Below are positions 7,522 through 15,962 of a DNA stretch of 64,000 nucleotides, in pieces (within the stretch, counting starts at the first letter, position 1; every line of letters begins with the position of its first letter). The notes under the pieces were generated by a model, which saw nothing but the letters and a program-made list of their open reading frames with translations, ran no database searches and was not told where the DNA came from. The translations under genes and the position numbers were made by a program. The stretch is from an uncultured Lachnospiraceae bacterium (GTDB lineage: Bacteria; Bacillota; Clostridia; Lachnospirales; Lachnospiraceae), in contig CAJUMB010000010.1 in NCBI GenBank assembly GCA_910587105.1, forward strand, positions 1 to 64,000, given 5' to 3'.

Positions 7522-8694
7522 TTACGCCTCTCCCTGAAATTTTATGTGCCGCGCCACACTCAGTGCGATACCCATTTCGCTCATTAAAAACAGGATAGAC
7601 GTTCCGCCGTAGCTGAAGAATGGCAGCGTAATACCTGTAGTGGGAATCAGGTTGGTGACTACGCATATGTTGAAAACTACCTGGAGGGCTATGTGTACAA
7701 AAACTCCGCTCACCAGCAGGGAACCAAACAGATCCGGTGCATTCTGGGCGATGAAGATCAGACGGTAAAGGAGATAGACGAACAAAAGTAAAATAATAGA
7801 GGCACCGAAAATTCCCAGTTCTTCGCATATAATAGAAAAAATCATATCATTCTGCGCTTCCGGTATCCAGCCCAGTTTCTGCGCACTGTTTCCCAGTCCC
7901 TTTCCAAAGAATCCACCGGAACCTATCGCATACAGACCCTGCATAACCTGAAATCCTCCTGAGGCAGAATATTCCTCCGGCCGCAGCCATGTGAGGATTC
8001 TGCGGATACGGAAATTGCTGCTGGTATCGATTGCAGCTGTTAAAATTAAGACTGCAGCTGCGGCCACAGCGGCCAGGCAGACAAATATAATGATAAACGG
8101 CTTTGTCCTGGGGTGCGCGATGAAAATTAAGATGCAGGTAATTCCCCAGATAATAATTGCAGTACTTAAATTATCCGTAAAGACAAAGGTTACCAGTCCC
8201 AGCGCCCCGCCGGCACCCAGCAGGACTTCAATTCCGCGGATTTCTGCGGCCTTTTTGCCCATCTGTACAATCATAAAAGAAATGGTCACAATGGCGGCTA
8301 TTTTTGCGATTTCCGAAGGCTGGAACTGCAGTCCGCCAAAGTTCAGCCATCTTTTGGCACCGTTGACTTCCACTCCAAAAGGGGTGAGTTTTACCATGAT
8401 CATCAGCACCATAGCAGCTGAGTAGATGAGGGAGGGGATTTTCCCCAGGAGATGGTAATCAAATTGTGAAAGTATCAGTGCACATCCAATACTTGCAGCG
8501 CTGATGAGTGCCTGTTTCCGAAAATAAAACATATCGTTTCCTTCATGCAGCTGTGCCACATAAGAACTGGTGCTGTAAAGCATAATCAGGCCGAAAACAA
8601 TCAGCAGAATCATCACGGCAACCAGGCTGTAATCATAATATTCTGTTTTTCTCTGAAATCTGGGAATCTTTTTCTTTGTACGGACATTTGACAT
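7522..8694 (-). CDS. ftsW: FtsW/RodA/SpoVE-family peptidoglycan glycosyltransferase
   Basis: A polytopic membrane protein of 390 aa with about ten hydrophobic segments, belonging to the SEDS family that polymerises lipid II with a partner class B PBP. Diagnostic motifs are visible: GAKRWLNFGGLQFQPSE (the conserved GAxRW and QPSE loop), LGWIPEAQNDMIFS and PTTGITLPFFSYGG near the C-terminus. The cytoplasmic N-terminus is basic. GGAGCGGGAAC precedes the ATG at 8694. The motifs favour FtsW or SpoVE over RodA, but the division and sporulation paralogues cannot be separated by reading alone. No PBP gene is adjacent. Confidence 0.88.
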   Translation of the reverse strand: MSNVRTKKKIPRFQRKTEYYDYSLVAVMILLIVFGLIMLYSTSSYVAQLHEGNDMFYFRKQALISAASIGCALILSQFDYHLLGKIPSLIYSAAMVLMIMVKLTPFGVEVNGAKRWLNFGGLQFQPSEIAKIAAIVTISFMIVQMGKKAAEIRGIEVLLGAGGALGLVTFVFTDNLSTAIIIWGITCILIFIAHPRTKPFIIIFVCLAAVAAAAVLILTAAIDTSSNFRIRRILTWLRPEEYSASGGFQVMQGLYAIGSGGFFGKGLGNSAQKLGWIPEAQNDMIFSIICEELGIFGASIILLLFVYLLYRLIFIAQNAPDLFGSLLVSGVFVHIALQVVFNICVVTNLIPTTGITLPFFSYGGTSILFLMSEMGIALSVARHIKFQGEA

Positions 8695-8770
8695 GTTCCC
8701 GCTCCTTTGCTCCGTGCGTGTTCGAAAAATGGTAACTGCTCTATGTCATTATACCACAGTATAGATAAAA

Positions 8771-10597
8771 TCACAGTATATATTTTATCAGCTCCCAAAG
8801 CCCTGGATCTTCAGCCTGGAAATTTTCCACGATTTTACGGGCCATGGCAGGGTCATCAGTTATGATATTATCCACTTCATAGTAGTGCATCCGGCGGATA
8901 GACCAGGGACCGTTCAGGGTCCATGCGTGTACTGCTTTGCCCAGCCGATGGGCATCTTTTACATATTCCTGATTGATGTAAGAGTATTTTACACTGACGT
9001 AGTCGGCATAGATCAGTTCTACAGCGCTTCCATAGGTCATGGTCATTACATAACTGGTTTGTATATCCGGATTTAACTTTTTTGCTTCCTGTAAAAACCG
9101 GTAATTCATGGAGGATAAGATGGCTGTTTCCACAAGATCGTTTTCCTCAAAAAGTCTGACTACTTTTCCCACAATCTGCTCATTTCGCCCATTGTATTTG
9201 ATCTCCACATTCAATTTCAGGTCTTTTCCACAGAAATCAATGGCTTCCTGGAGGGTGGGGATAGGTTCTCCGGCATATTCCCTGCCAAAATATTTTCCAG
9301 CGTCTAGTTTTTTCAGAGACGCATAATCGATCTCCCAGATGTTTTTATCTAATCCAGTGGTACGTTTCAGATTGCTGTCATGTAAAAGAACTACCACGCC
9401 GTCTAGTGTTTCCTGTACATCAATCTCGGCATAATCGGCCAGATGTTCCCGGGCATATGCCAGAGCACACAGGGTATTTTCCGGTGCTTCTTTTGCCCCG
9501 CCTCGATGTGCGGTAATCTGTGTGCCTGCCAGCAGGTCGTCGGAAATGGCCGCTTTGTTTTCCGCCAAGTACAGAACATAACTGATTTCCAGAAGGATTA
9601 AGAAGACCACTGCGGCAGCCAGTTTTCTTCTCCCTGTGGTTTTTTTCAGGGAGGGCAGGGAAGCTTTCTCAGCATATCCGGATTTTTTCTTGTGAGCTGG
9701 TGTTGGCAGGTGTTCCCGGTCAGAACAGTATATGGTGTAGACCAACAGTACGCCCAGCACAGTGCCCACAGCTCCTGCCAGCAGGCCGGCGGTGATTTCT
9801 ATCCATTCTTTGTAAACCAAAATGCTGGGAATTCTCACGGTGGGAGCTTTGAAAACTGTGGTATACACCGCCGCTCCGATTCCGGCAGTTCCCTGGAAAA
9901 TCATTAAAAACAGGGCGCTGCCTGCCTGTATTACTGTTCCGGCAGAAAACAGGATTCCAGTGCGGCCTTTGCAAAGCTGCCAGCCCTTTAGAAATCCAGT
10001 CCATGTTTTTTCTTTTTCTAAAATAATATAAGGAAAAGAAAAAAGTGCTGCATAGGACAACAGAAACAACACAATTCCTGAAATCACCAATACCGGAACG
10101 CAGTGTATTACCTGATAAAACAGCTGCAGCGTATATTGAAGGATTTTGACATAATTAACTTCCCGAATCAGGAAATGTCCTTCTAAAAATGGTACTGCCA
10201 GAAAGGACAAAACCAGCCAGCCGGCAGGATTTCTGCGCATCCATATTACCGTCCGGTGTAAACCGATGAAAAACAAATCATTGATGTAGATTTTATGGCC
10301 AAGGTAAGAATAATGGAAACACACCAAAAGCGCGGAAATCTGCAGGGATAAAAAAAACAGCAATATCATTCCGCCCAGAATCATTCCTGCCAGTACAGCC
10401 GGGTTCATCAGGAAGGAGGCATAGTTTTCCGCTGTCAGGTTGCTGAACCCGGAAAAGTCCAGTGTACTGTTTAACAAAAGGCGGATGGCTTCCAGACCCA
10501 GGGTAAAGGTTCCGATCCAGTAAAAGAGTTCAAAAAGCAGCAGGCTGGAGATATTATATCCCAGTAGTGCTCTGCCGCAGGATAATAATCTTTTCAT
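8771..10597 (-). CDS. Membrane-anchored glycerophosphodiester phosphodiesterase
   Basis: A 608-aa protein with two halves. The first 330 residues or so contain eight or more hydrophobic helices and match the membrane domain often fused to GDPD enzymes in Firmicutes. The C-terminal part is a GDPD catalytic domain: ITAHRGGAKEAPENTL holds the His-Arg and Glu-Asn catalytic set, EIDVQETLDG holds the metal-binding Glu and Asp, and LLHDSNLKRTTG holds the second histidine. It would hydrolyse glycerophosphodiesters (possibly lipoteichoic acid or phospholipid breakdown products) at the membrane. GGAGGAATCT precedes the ATG. It lies upstream of ftsW on the same strand but 76 bp away. Confidence 0.92.
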   Translation of the reverse strand: MKRLLSCGRALLGYNISSLLLFELFYWIGTFTLGLEAIRLLLNSTLDFSGFSNLTAENYASFLMNPAVLAGMILGGMILLFFLSLQISALLVCFHYSYLGHKIYINDLFFIGLHRTVIWMRRNPAGWLVLSFLAVPFLEGHFLIREVNYVKILQYTLQLFYQVIHCVPVLVISGIVLFLLSYAALFSFPYIILEKEKTWTGFLKGWQLCKGRTGILFSAGTVIQAGSALFLMIFQGTAGIGAAVYTTVFKAPTVRIPSILVYKEWIEITAGLLAGAVGTVLGVLLVYTIYCSDREHLPTPAHKKKSGYAEKASLPSLKKTTGRRKLAAAVVFLILLEISYVLYLAENKAAISDDLLAGTQITAHRGGAKEAPENTLCALAYAREHLADYAEIDVQETLDGVVVLLHDSNLKRTTGLDKNIWEIDYASLKKLDAGKYFGREYAGEPIPTLQEAIDFCGKDLKLNVEIKYNGRNEQIVGKVVRLFEENDLVETAILSSMNYRFLQEAKKLNPDIQTSYVMTMTYGSAVELIYADYVSVKYSYINQEYVKDAHRLGKAVHAWTLNGPWSIRRMHYYEVDNIITDDPAMARKIVENFQAEDPGLWELIKYIL

Positions 10598-10768
10598 AGA
10601 TTCCTCCGAAATTGATATGTTACACTATACCATATTTTCAGCCGGATTTCCATTTTCAAACGCAGGCCGGCTAAGTCACACCAGACAACATAGAAACATA
10701 AAATATAAGTGTATCAGATACCAGTCAATGATACAATTCTTGAAAAGGAAAGAATTGAAAGGAGTATT

Positions 10769-11035
10769 ATGGATAGATATGCGATGAACCGGTGCAGCCG
10801 CCAGTCTCACAGCCATGTACCTGTACAGCCGAGAAAGCAGTGCGCTCCAGTGGAAGAGGAATGTAAAAAAGAGCCGTCAATGTTCCAGGGACTGCAGAAC
10901 CTTCCTGTTGCCATGGCTTACGTACCCTGCCAGACTTTTAAAACAACTTTTGAACTCTGCAAAGCCCTGCAGCTGGGCACCATATTCCCGGAACTGTTTA
11001 AACCGTTCTGTGGAGAGAGGAGGTGCTGTCGATGA
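10769..11035 (+). CDS. cotJA: Spore coat protein CotJA
   Basis: An 88-residue, cysteine-rich coat-associated protein made in the mother cell. The C-terminal half (LPVAMAYVPCQTFKTTF, then LGTIFPELFKPF) is the CotJA family signature. The start at 10769 follows AAAGGAG by 6 bp; an upstream ATG at 10709 lacks a ribosome binding site. Its last codon overlaps the cotJB start in an ATGA, so cotJA, cotJB and cotJC were one operon. The third gene has been cut by the prophage. Confidence 0.92.
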   Translation: MDRYAMNRCSRQSHSHVPVQPRKQCAPVEEECKKEPSMFQGLQNLPVAMAYVPCQTFKTTFELCKALQLGTIFPELFKPFCGERRCCR

Positions 11036-11328
11036 GCGGCAATTCCAATGGAATGCAAAAGTGTCCCTCTAGAGAAGAATTGATGAAAAGAATCAATGAG
11101 CACAGCTTTGCCGTAGACGATCTTCTGCTGTATCTGGATACCCATCCGGATTGTGAAAAGGGGCTTCAGTGTTACCGGGAAAATGTGAAAAAGCGTAAAG
11201 AGGCTCTGAAGCTGTATGCACAGAATTATGGTCCCCTTACCATTGATACTGCAGACGAGTGTGCCAGCAAATCCTGGGAATGGGTGCTGCAGCCATGGCC
11301 CTGGGAAAATAAAGGAGGTTGTAGATAG
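11032..11328 (+). CDS. cotJB: Spore coat protein CotJB
   Basis: The second gene of the cotJ operon, 98 aa, with the family features: an N-terminal LMKRINEHSFAVDDLLLYLDTH helix, then YGPLTIDTADE and a tryptophan-rich end (WEWVLQPWPWE). It starts at an ATG overlapping the cotJA stop codon, with AGGAGG upstream. CotJB is needed with CotJA to recruit CotJC, the manganese-catalase-like coat component. Here its partner gene is interrupted 3 bp downstream. Confidence 0.92.
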   Translation: MSGNSNGMQKCPSREELMKRINEHSFAVDDLLLYLDTHPDCEKGLQCYRENVKKRKEALKLYAQNYGPLTIDTADECASKSWEWVLQPWPWENKGGCR

Positions 11329-11330
11329 TT

Positions 11331-11444
11331 ATGTGGAATTATGAAAAGAGATTACAGTATCCTGTGAATATTAAAACTCCTAATGCGAAAGTGGCACAGT
11401 ATATTATGAGTCAATACGGCGGGCCTGACTGTCGTTTCATATAA
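11331..11444 (+). pseudogene. cotJC: cotJC 5' fragment, interrupted by the prophage
   Basis: The first codons read MWNYEKRLQYPVNIK and go on to a QYGGPD segment, an exact fit to the start of CotJC (a coat manganese-catalase-like protein of about 190 aa in Bacillus). After the GGC-GGG codons at 11418-11423 the sequence is phage DNA and stops after CRFI. AAAGGAGG at 11311-11318 is its ribosome binding site. The rest of the gene resumes at 60012 in the same reading frame. The truncated product of 37 aa cannot fold as a catalase. Confidence 0.93.
11408..11443. other. attL: attL of the prophage (crossover GG at 11421-11422)
   Basis: To the left is cotJC coding sequence; to the right is half of the phage site, GCCTGAC followed by the arm TGTCGTTTCATATA (11430-11443). 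This arm is the inverted match (12 of 14 bases) of TATAGGAAACAACA at 59994-60007 in attR. Both arms sit exactly 7 bases from the shared GG, which fixes the crossover dinucleotide. Confidence 0.88.
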
Positions 11445-11449
11445 ACTTT

Positions 11450-11480
11450 CCCGCCGCCATTCCATAGATACAGCGGCGGG
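11450..11480. terminator. Terminator hairpin beside attL
   Basis: CCCGCCGC (11450-11457) pairs with GCGGCGGG (11473-11480). It follows the integrase stop codon on the minus strand and would also block cotJ transcripts entering the phage. Confidence 0.6.
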
Positions 11481-11486
11481 TTATAG

Positions 11487-12914
11487 TCACCTGAAATAGT
11501 AGTAAACCAGCAGTTTTTTATGGGGTTTGTCGTATATAACTTTTTCAACTATGCTGCGTAATGCTTGGCCTTTAACCTCATAAGGGATATCCGGGTCAGA
11601 GAGAATGCCATATACATTTTGAACTTTATTCAACATTTGTTCATCTGATATTTTTTTATCCTGGGAGGCTCTAAGTTCTTCCAGCTTGGATTCAAGATTC
11701 TCCTGCTCCTCTTCCAGCCTCTGCTTGTTTTCCCTATACTCTTCTAATGTATCAATTCCGTTTTCATACGCCTGCCGGATGCGGTTTTTCTTGACAGACA
11801 ACCGCTCAAGTTCTTTTTCATATAATGCAGATAAATCGGCTTCTTCTGTTTTCGGAGGAATGTATCGGTATGTAATTTCTTGAGTACTAAGTATGTTGCT
11901 GAGAGACTCTAAAATCCCCGTAACCAGCTTCTTTTCACTGATAGATATGCATTGTTCATGTTTTCCTTTAGCATAGTTATAACACTGGAAAAAAGGGCAT
12001 TTTTTAGCCGGATTGAATGACAGGCTTGCTCCGCATATAGGGCACTTAACGACGCCAGACAGCCAATGTTTGCAGGTTTCTACTGAATGTCGGCCCATCG
12101 GCCTGAAAACACTGTCCATATATTGGATGCGGATATCATACTGTTCTTTTGAAAGCCGGGTTTCGTGGTTGCCTATAAACTCGTGTCCATTCCACCGCAC
12201 AAGCCCATAATAAAAAGGATTTCTCAAAATAAGTACTACAGCCCGCTTTTCAAATAAATTTCCACGCCGGGTGCGGTGGCCCATCTGATTGAGTCGGCGG
12301 GCAATGGTGGTGGGCGGCAAATGTTGAGAATCATACATATTAAAAATAGCGTCTACAATCCTGTATTGATCCTCATTAATAATAAACGGCCGGCCGCCGC
12401 CAACTGCATCATAGCCAAGGGGAGGAGATGTCTGATAGCCCTCCCGAAGGGCCTTTTCAGTCATTCCCCGGATCACTTCCCCAGACAGCCGGATGGAGTA
12501 GTATTCATCCATCCACTCAATAATACGCTCGATTAGGGATCCAAAAGGTCCATCAATCAGCGGTTCAGAAATGCTGACAACATCCACATTGCACTGTTTG
12601 CGCAACAGGGACTTATAAACAATGCTTTCCTCCTGATTGCGGGCGAAGCGAGAGAACTTCCAGACCAGGATTGTGTCAAATGGATGTTCAGGTGATTTAG
12701 CGTCCGCAATCATTTTGAGAAACTGGGGCCTCTTATCTGCGTTTCGTCCGGAAATCCCGTGTTCTTGATAGATGTATTCATTGCGCAGATGCAGGTCATT
12801 TTTTTGGCAGTAGTCTTTTCCGAGCCGGATCTGGGCATCGGGAGAGAGCTCATCTTGCTTATCCGTGCTTACGCGCACGTAAAGCGCAGCCTCTTTTTGT
12901 ATGATTAGGCTCAT
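11487..12914 (-). CDS. int: Large serine integrase of the prophage
   Basis: A 475-residue large serine recombinase that catalyses attP x attB integration. The catalytic motif is intact near the N-terminus (AALYVRVSTDKQDELS; the serine of RVS is the nucleophile), followed by GISGRNADKRPQF, VWKFSRFARN, and ERIIEWMDEYYS in the E-helix region. A recombinase domain, a zinc ribbon (CPICGASL ... CPFFQCYN) and a long coiled coil (about residues 370-430) complete the family layout. The start at 12914 is chosen because AAGGAG lies 7 bp upstream; an upstream ATG at 12968 is not supported. It lies 43 bp from attL and reads toward it, as expected for the integrase of this element. Confidence 0.95.
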   Translation of the reverse strand: MSLIIQKEAALYVRVSTDKQDELSPDAQIRLGKDYCQKNDLHLRNEYIYQEHGISGRNADKRPQFLKMIADAKSPEHPFDTILVWKFSRFARNQEESIVYKSLLRKQCNVDVVSISEPLIDGPFGSLIERIIEWMDEYYSIRLSGEVIRGMTEKALREGYQTSPPLGYDAVGGGRPFIINEDQYRIVDAIFNMYDSQHLPPTTIARRLNQMGHRTRRGNLFEKRAVVLILRNPFYYGLVRWNGHEFIGNHETRLSKEQYDIRIQYMDSVFRPMGRHSVETCKHWLSGVVKCPICGASLSFNPAKKCPFFQCYNYAKGKHEQCISISEKKLVTGILESLSNILSTQEITYRYIPPKTEEADLSALYEKELERLSVKKNRIRQAYENGIDTLEEYRENKQRLEEEQENLESKLEELRASQDKKISDEQMLNKVQNVYGILSDPDIPYEVKGQALRSIVEKVIYDKPHKKLLVYYYFR

Positions 12915-13050
12915 ATCATCACTCCTTGCTTTTAAGATTATACTTAAAGGATCGTATAAAAATAACACCCGATCAAATGTTCTGGATTGACGGGCGCCCC
13001 GCAGGATGATATAGTAACCTTGTGCATGTATATCCCTGCGGATATATTTT

Positions 13051-13086
13051 AAAAACCGTTCGGTGTGGGGACACCGGGCGGTTTTT
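13051..13086. terminator. Strong bidirectional terminator
   Basis: AAAAACCG plus CGGTGT (13051-13066) pair with ACACCG plus CGGTTTTT (13071-13086) around a GGGG loop. The A- and T-runs on each side make it work in both directions. It closes the toxin-antitoxin operon before the integrase gene. Confidence 0.85.
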
Positions 13087-13123
13087 CGTACTATTTGTTC
13101 TGCTAATGTTTACTTAGATTGCT

Positions 13124-13345
13124 TTATTCATCCCAATTGATATCGCTTTCTTTTGTAAACTGATGGCATTCGGGATCTTCTTCTATCGCTTTCAGCATCT
13201 GCAGGTCAATTTCATCCGGCTCGACTTCTTCAATATCATCCCAGGAAGTTCTGAATCTGCCTTTGATGATTTCCCAGAATTCCTCTGCGTCACTGTCGCT
13301 CATGACCGTTACGGCCCCTATAATTCGTTCTTTTATAGCTGTCAC
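13124..13345 (-). CDS. Antitoxin-like partner of the RelE-type toxin
   Basis: An acidic 73-residue protein (MTAIKERIIGAVTVMS..., ending KESDINWDE) directly downstream of the RelE-like gene, 10 bp away. It starts at a GTG (13345) with AGGAGG ideally spaced. The N-terminal part is likely a dimerising DNA-binding or helical domain and the acidic C-terminus the toxin-neutralising tail. The family is not certain; the call is by genomic pairing and composition. The order is toxin first, antitoxin second, as in HigBA-type and some RelBE-type loci. Confidence 0.7.
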   Translation of the reverse strand: MTAIKERIIGAVTVMSDSDAEEFWEIIKGRFRTSWDDIEEVEPDEIDLQMLKAIEEDPECHQFTKESDINWDE

Positions 13346-13355
13346 TTGATTCCTC

Positions 13356-13583
13356 CTAATACACCTGTCCGCGGTTATGCACCCGCTCCACATAAATTAT
13401 GTTCCCATCATTGTCGAAAATAACCCTGTAGTCCCCTACTCGGAGACGGTACCCGTTCCTGCCTTGAAGTTTTTTCACGTCGCCTGAAGGAAGCGCTTGT
13501 ATGGCACTGCGGATGCGCTTTCTAGTAGCGGCATCCTGTTTTTTTAAAAATTTTTCTGCCTGTTTCGAGTATCGTATATCCAA
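13356..13583 (-). CDS. RelE/ParE-family toxin
   Basis: A 75-residue protein with the compact RelE fold pattern: N-terminal strand DIRYSKQAEKFLKKQD, two helices, then GYRLRVGDYRVIFDND and a final strand VERVHNRGQVY. The YRLRVGDYRVIF and HNRGQVY motifs are characteristic of RelE mRNA interferases. Its partner lies 10 bp downstream and a bidirectional terminator ends the pair. It would stabilise the prophage or act in phage competition. Confidence 0.9.
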   Translation of the reverse strand: MDIRYSKQAEKFLKKQDAATRKRIRSAIQALPSGDVKKLQGRNGYRLRVGDYRVIFDNDGNIIYVERVHNRGQVY

Positions 13584-13660
13584 TATCTGCCCTCCTAAAT
13601 AGTGATTAGGAAATAAAAACTATCATGTATCATCCTCCGCCTTCCCGATTGCCTTCCCCG

Positions 13661-13888
13661 CTAATGCAGCAAAGGCGGAAGACTGCCCCCTAGAACAGTA
13701 TAGTTTTTTATGCTCTGTTCCGCCAATTCATACGTGGGGAACAAACGTCCCACACGGAGCCGGATGCCCTTACATCCATCAAATCTAAGTGTGTAAAAAT
13801 CCCCTATTTTCGTTACAATTTCAGCTTCTTTTACCCGACAGTTGTTTTCTACAAAATATACGTTGTCATTAATTTCGCGTGTCTGCAT
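13661..13888 (-). CDS. Hypothetical small phage protein, 75 aa
   Basis: A small basic beta-rich protein (MQTREINDNVYFVENN ... IRLRVGRLFPTYELAE). The IRLRVGRLFPTYELAE segment recurs in small proteins of clostridial prophages near the repressor, but I cannot name a function. It is preceded by an ATG at 13888 with a weak GGGGGTG ribosome binding site. It lies between the SHOCT-domain gene and the toxin gene, on the lysogenic (minus) strand, so it may be expressed in the lysogen. Confidence 0.6.
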   Translation of the reverse strand: MQTREINDNVYFVENNCRVKEAEIVTKIGDFYTLRFDGCKGIRLRVGRLFPTYELAEQSIKNYTVLGGSLPPLLH

Positions 13889-13951
13889 GCGTAAACACCC
13901 CCGTGGTTAAAATGCGCCAAACTAAATATTTTAATTGACTTCCAAAATATT

Positions 13952-14815
13952 TTAGGAATTTAATAATTGCTGTTTCTTATGATTAAATTCTTCTTGGGTG
14001 ATCGCGCCCATATCTAATAACTCCTTAAGGGCTTTTATTTCTTTCAACGCCTCAGTGGCATTTATTGGGACTTCTTGAGCAGATTGCTCACGCTGGATCT
14101 GGAAGCATTTGATCTGGCTGTCTATCAGCGTATTGCATCCGATTACGATGCTTACAATCTGGTCATTGTCCAAATTCTTGAATTTTAGAGTCGCCGGTGT
14201 TAATACCTCTGTCTTTCTCTGCACTTTTCTGGAATCAGATTGGGAATCTGTAATTTTCTTCTTTTTTCCTCCAGCACCGATTGCCGCGCCAACAGCAGTT
14301 CCGACCACGGGCATAAATACTGTTCCGATTACCGCCCCTGCAGCCATCCTCCCGCTTTTTCCCTTCGTGATGTCTTCCCCATGGGTGCTTGAAGTGGATT
14401 CTGTTAATGTCTCAAATTGTGGCCCGCTCCAGCTGTAGTCGATCAATAAAAACCTATCCTGCTGGTTCGTGTTGAAAAATACAGTCATATCTTCCCTCTG
14501 GAACATAACGGATGCAGGGGAAGCGTGGATAAGCTGGTAACCAGTATCAATTTGGAAAGAGGCATTCTGGAAATTATCCTGATACGCTCGTATTTGTTCG
14601 AGCTCTGCCTGCCTTTCAGCTTCGGCCTTAGCCAATTCTGCCTGTCTTTCAGCTTCAGCTTTAGCTAACTCCGTCTGTCTTTCAGCTTCAGCTTTAGCTG
14701 CTTCGGCAGCTTTGTTTGCGGCCTCCTTAGTCAGATCAGCCGCCTTATTTGCAGCTTCCTTGGTCAGATCCATGGCTTTGCTTGCAGCTCCCCATGCTAA
14801 ATCACTAAATCCCAT
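13952..14815 (-). CDS. SHOCT-domain protein with heptad repeats
   Basis: A 287-residue lysogenic-strand protein. Residues 10-70 are an alanine/glutamate coiled coil built from tandem repeats (KEAANKAADLT twice, then AELAKAEAERQ three times). The middle contains a glycine-rich hydrophobic stretch (MAAGAVIGTVFMPVVGTAVGAAIGAGG) that could be a membrane hairpin. The last 35 residues (ALKEIKALKELLDMGAITQ...) are a SHOCT oligomerisation motif. GGAGGAATTTAC precedes the ATG. Its place beside the repressor suggests a lysogenic accessory role, possibly superinfection exclusion, but this is speculative. Confidence 0.75.
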   Translation of the reverse strand: MGFSDLAWGAASKAMDLTKEAANKAADLTKEAANKAAEAAKAEAERQTELAKAEAERQAELAKAEAERQAELEQIRAYQDNFQNASFQIDTGYQLIHASPASVMFQREDMTVFFNTNQQDRFLLIDYSWSGPQFETLTESTSSTHGEDITKGKSGRMAAGAVIGTVFMPVVGTAVGAAIGAGGKKKKITDSQSDSRKVQRKTEVLTPATLKFKNLDNDQIVSIVIGCNTLIDSQIKCFQIQREQSAQEVPINATEALKEIKALKELLDMGAITQEEFNHKKQQLLNS

Positions 14816-14921
14816 TTGTAAATTCCTCCCTTTTTAAATTGTAAAAACATTGTAGGTGCCTAATCTTTATCAACCTTCCCCAACACCTTGCCGATTATCT
14901 GGGTCTGTGTGTGAATTAATT

Positions 14922-15407
14922 TTAAATGTAAGTTTCCATCACTGCTATTGACGGTTCAAAGAAAATGGCATAATTGTCGATTTTTACGTATGTTCCATAT
15001 TTCTGTTTATAGTATTGCAGCGCATCACTAAAGAATTCTTCTGTCACCTCCAGGTACTCAGCCGCTTCACAGATGGTTTGACAGCCATTTTCAAAGGCTC
15101 GCACAATCCCCATGATACCAATCAGTTTGTTATAGGCGTATATCCGACCACGTTGTTCCAGTTTGCGGTTTGAAACAGATGACTGATCCAAAATGTTTCC
15201 GTTTGTGGTATGGTAGTGGCCAAGTTCTTCAGCGAGCACGCATTTTTTCTCTGTCTCACTTAACGATTTATTAATGGCAATCCGGTTCCCTTTGATTCTC
15301 CCTTTGCTTATAGGGAGCTCTTTTTCTTTAGTAATAAGGTTGTTTTTATCGGATTCAATCAAAAGGTCTTCATAAGTCAAATTGATCACCTCAGAAATTT
15401 TCATCAT
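14922..15407 (-). CDS. immA: ImmA/IrrE-type phage metallopeptidase
   Basis: A 161-residue protein of the ImmA/IrrE family (DUF955), which in ICEBs1 and related elements cleaves the repressor to trigger induction. The metal motif reads LAEELGHYHTTNG; the first zinc histidine of canonical HExxH is a glutamate here, a form common among clostridial prophage members, with a downstream conserved EQRGRIYAYN segment. The gene overlaps the repressor gene by 17 bp on the same strand, the standard pairing. If proteolytically active it would inactivate the adjacent CI-like protein; if not, it may act as an adaptor. Confidence 0.88.
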   Translation of the reverse strand: MMKISEVINLTYEDLLIESDKNNLITKEKELPISKGRIKGNRIAINKSLSETEKKCVLAEELGHYHTTNGNILDQSSVSNRKLEQRGRIYAYNKLIGIMGIVRAFENGCQTICEAAEYLEVTEEFFSDALQYYKQKYGTYVKIDNYAIFFEPSIAVMETYI

Positions 15408-15813
15408 CCATGATATCTTCTTCCAGTTTCTTCAACTCTTCTGGTGCGCCCATGTAATCATCAGCATGAGCGGCGTTGAGTATGTATTGCGGCAAGTTGG
15501 TCAATTCCTCCACACGTTTTGTTGCCTCATGTTTTCCTACGTCATTTAATAGAGCATAATATTTCATGATTTTTGGGGTGGCTTGAGATGGACGTTCCAT
15601 ATTTTTAGATTTACCCACAAGCCATGCGGGGTTTATATCAAGTGCAATAGCAATCGATTCGACAACGGGAAGTTTTATTTTTTTAATTTTACCATTTTCG
15701 TAACGTTGAATAGTAGATTTTGCAACACCCACTTTTTGAGCTATTTCGTCCAGGGTTGCACCACGCAAAATGCGAGCGTGCTTTATCTTGTTGCCTATTT
15801 CAATATTTCCCAT
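15391..15813 (-). CDS. CI-type phage repressor (HTH XRE)
   Basis: A 140-residue repressor. The N-terminal 65 residues form an XRE HTH (IGNKIKHARILRGATLDEIA, GVAKSTIQRYENGKI), followed by a linker and a C-terminal helical segment without an S24 peptidase domain. That absence fits control by the adjacent ImmA-like protein instead of RecA-stimulated self-cleavage. It is transcribed leftward from a promoter (15839-15867) overlapping an operator, and faces the Cro-like gene at 15963. Confidence 0.92.
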   Translation of the reverse strand: MGNIEIGNKIKHARILRGATLDEIAQKVGVAKSTIQRYENGKIKKIKLPVVESIAIALDINPAWLVGKSKNMERPSQATPKIMKYYALLNDVGKHEATKRVEELTNLPQYILNAAHADDYMGAPEELKKLEEDIMDDENF

Positions 15814-15838
15814 GTCTATACCACCTTTCTATAGATAC

Positions 15839-15936
15839 ATTATAATATATATTATTGCAGAATGCAATAGAAAAACAAAAAAGACTAAAAAAAGTTGCGT
15901 AGTGCTATTGACAATAAAGTTGCATAATGCTACAAT
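15839..15936. promoter_or_regulatory. Lysis/lysogeny switch: two promoters and three operators
   Basis: Leftward promoter for the repressor: TTGCAT (complement of 15862-15867), 17-bp spacer, TATAAT (complement of 15839-15844). Rightward promoter for cro: TTGACA (15908-15913), 17-bp spacer, TACAAT (15931-15936). Three 13-bp operators of the form TTGCr-N3-TGCwA lie at 15855-15867 (perfect arms, over the leftward -35), 15895-15907 (next to the rightward -35) and 15920-15932 (over the rightward -10). Confidence 0.85.
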
Positions 15937-15962
15937 GGCATTAGTCGAAAGGAGGGGAGGTA

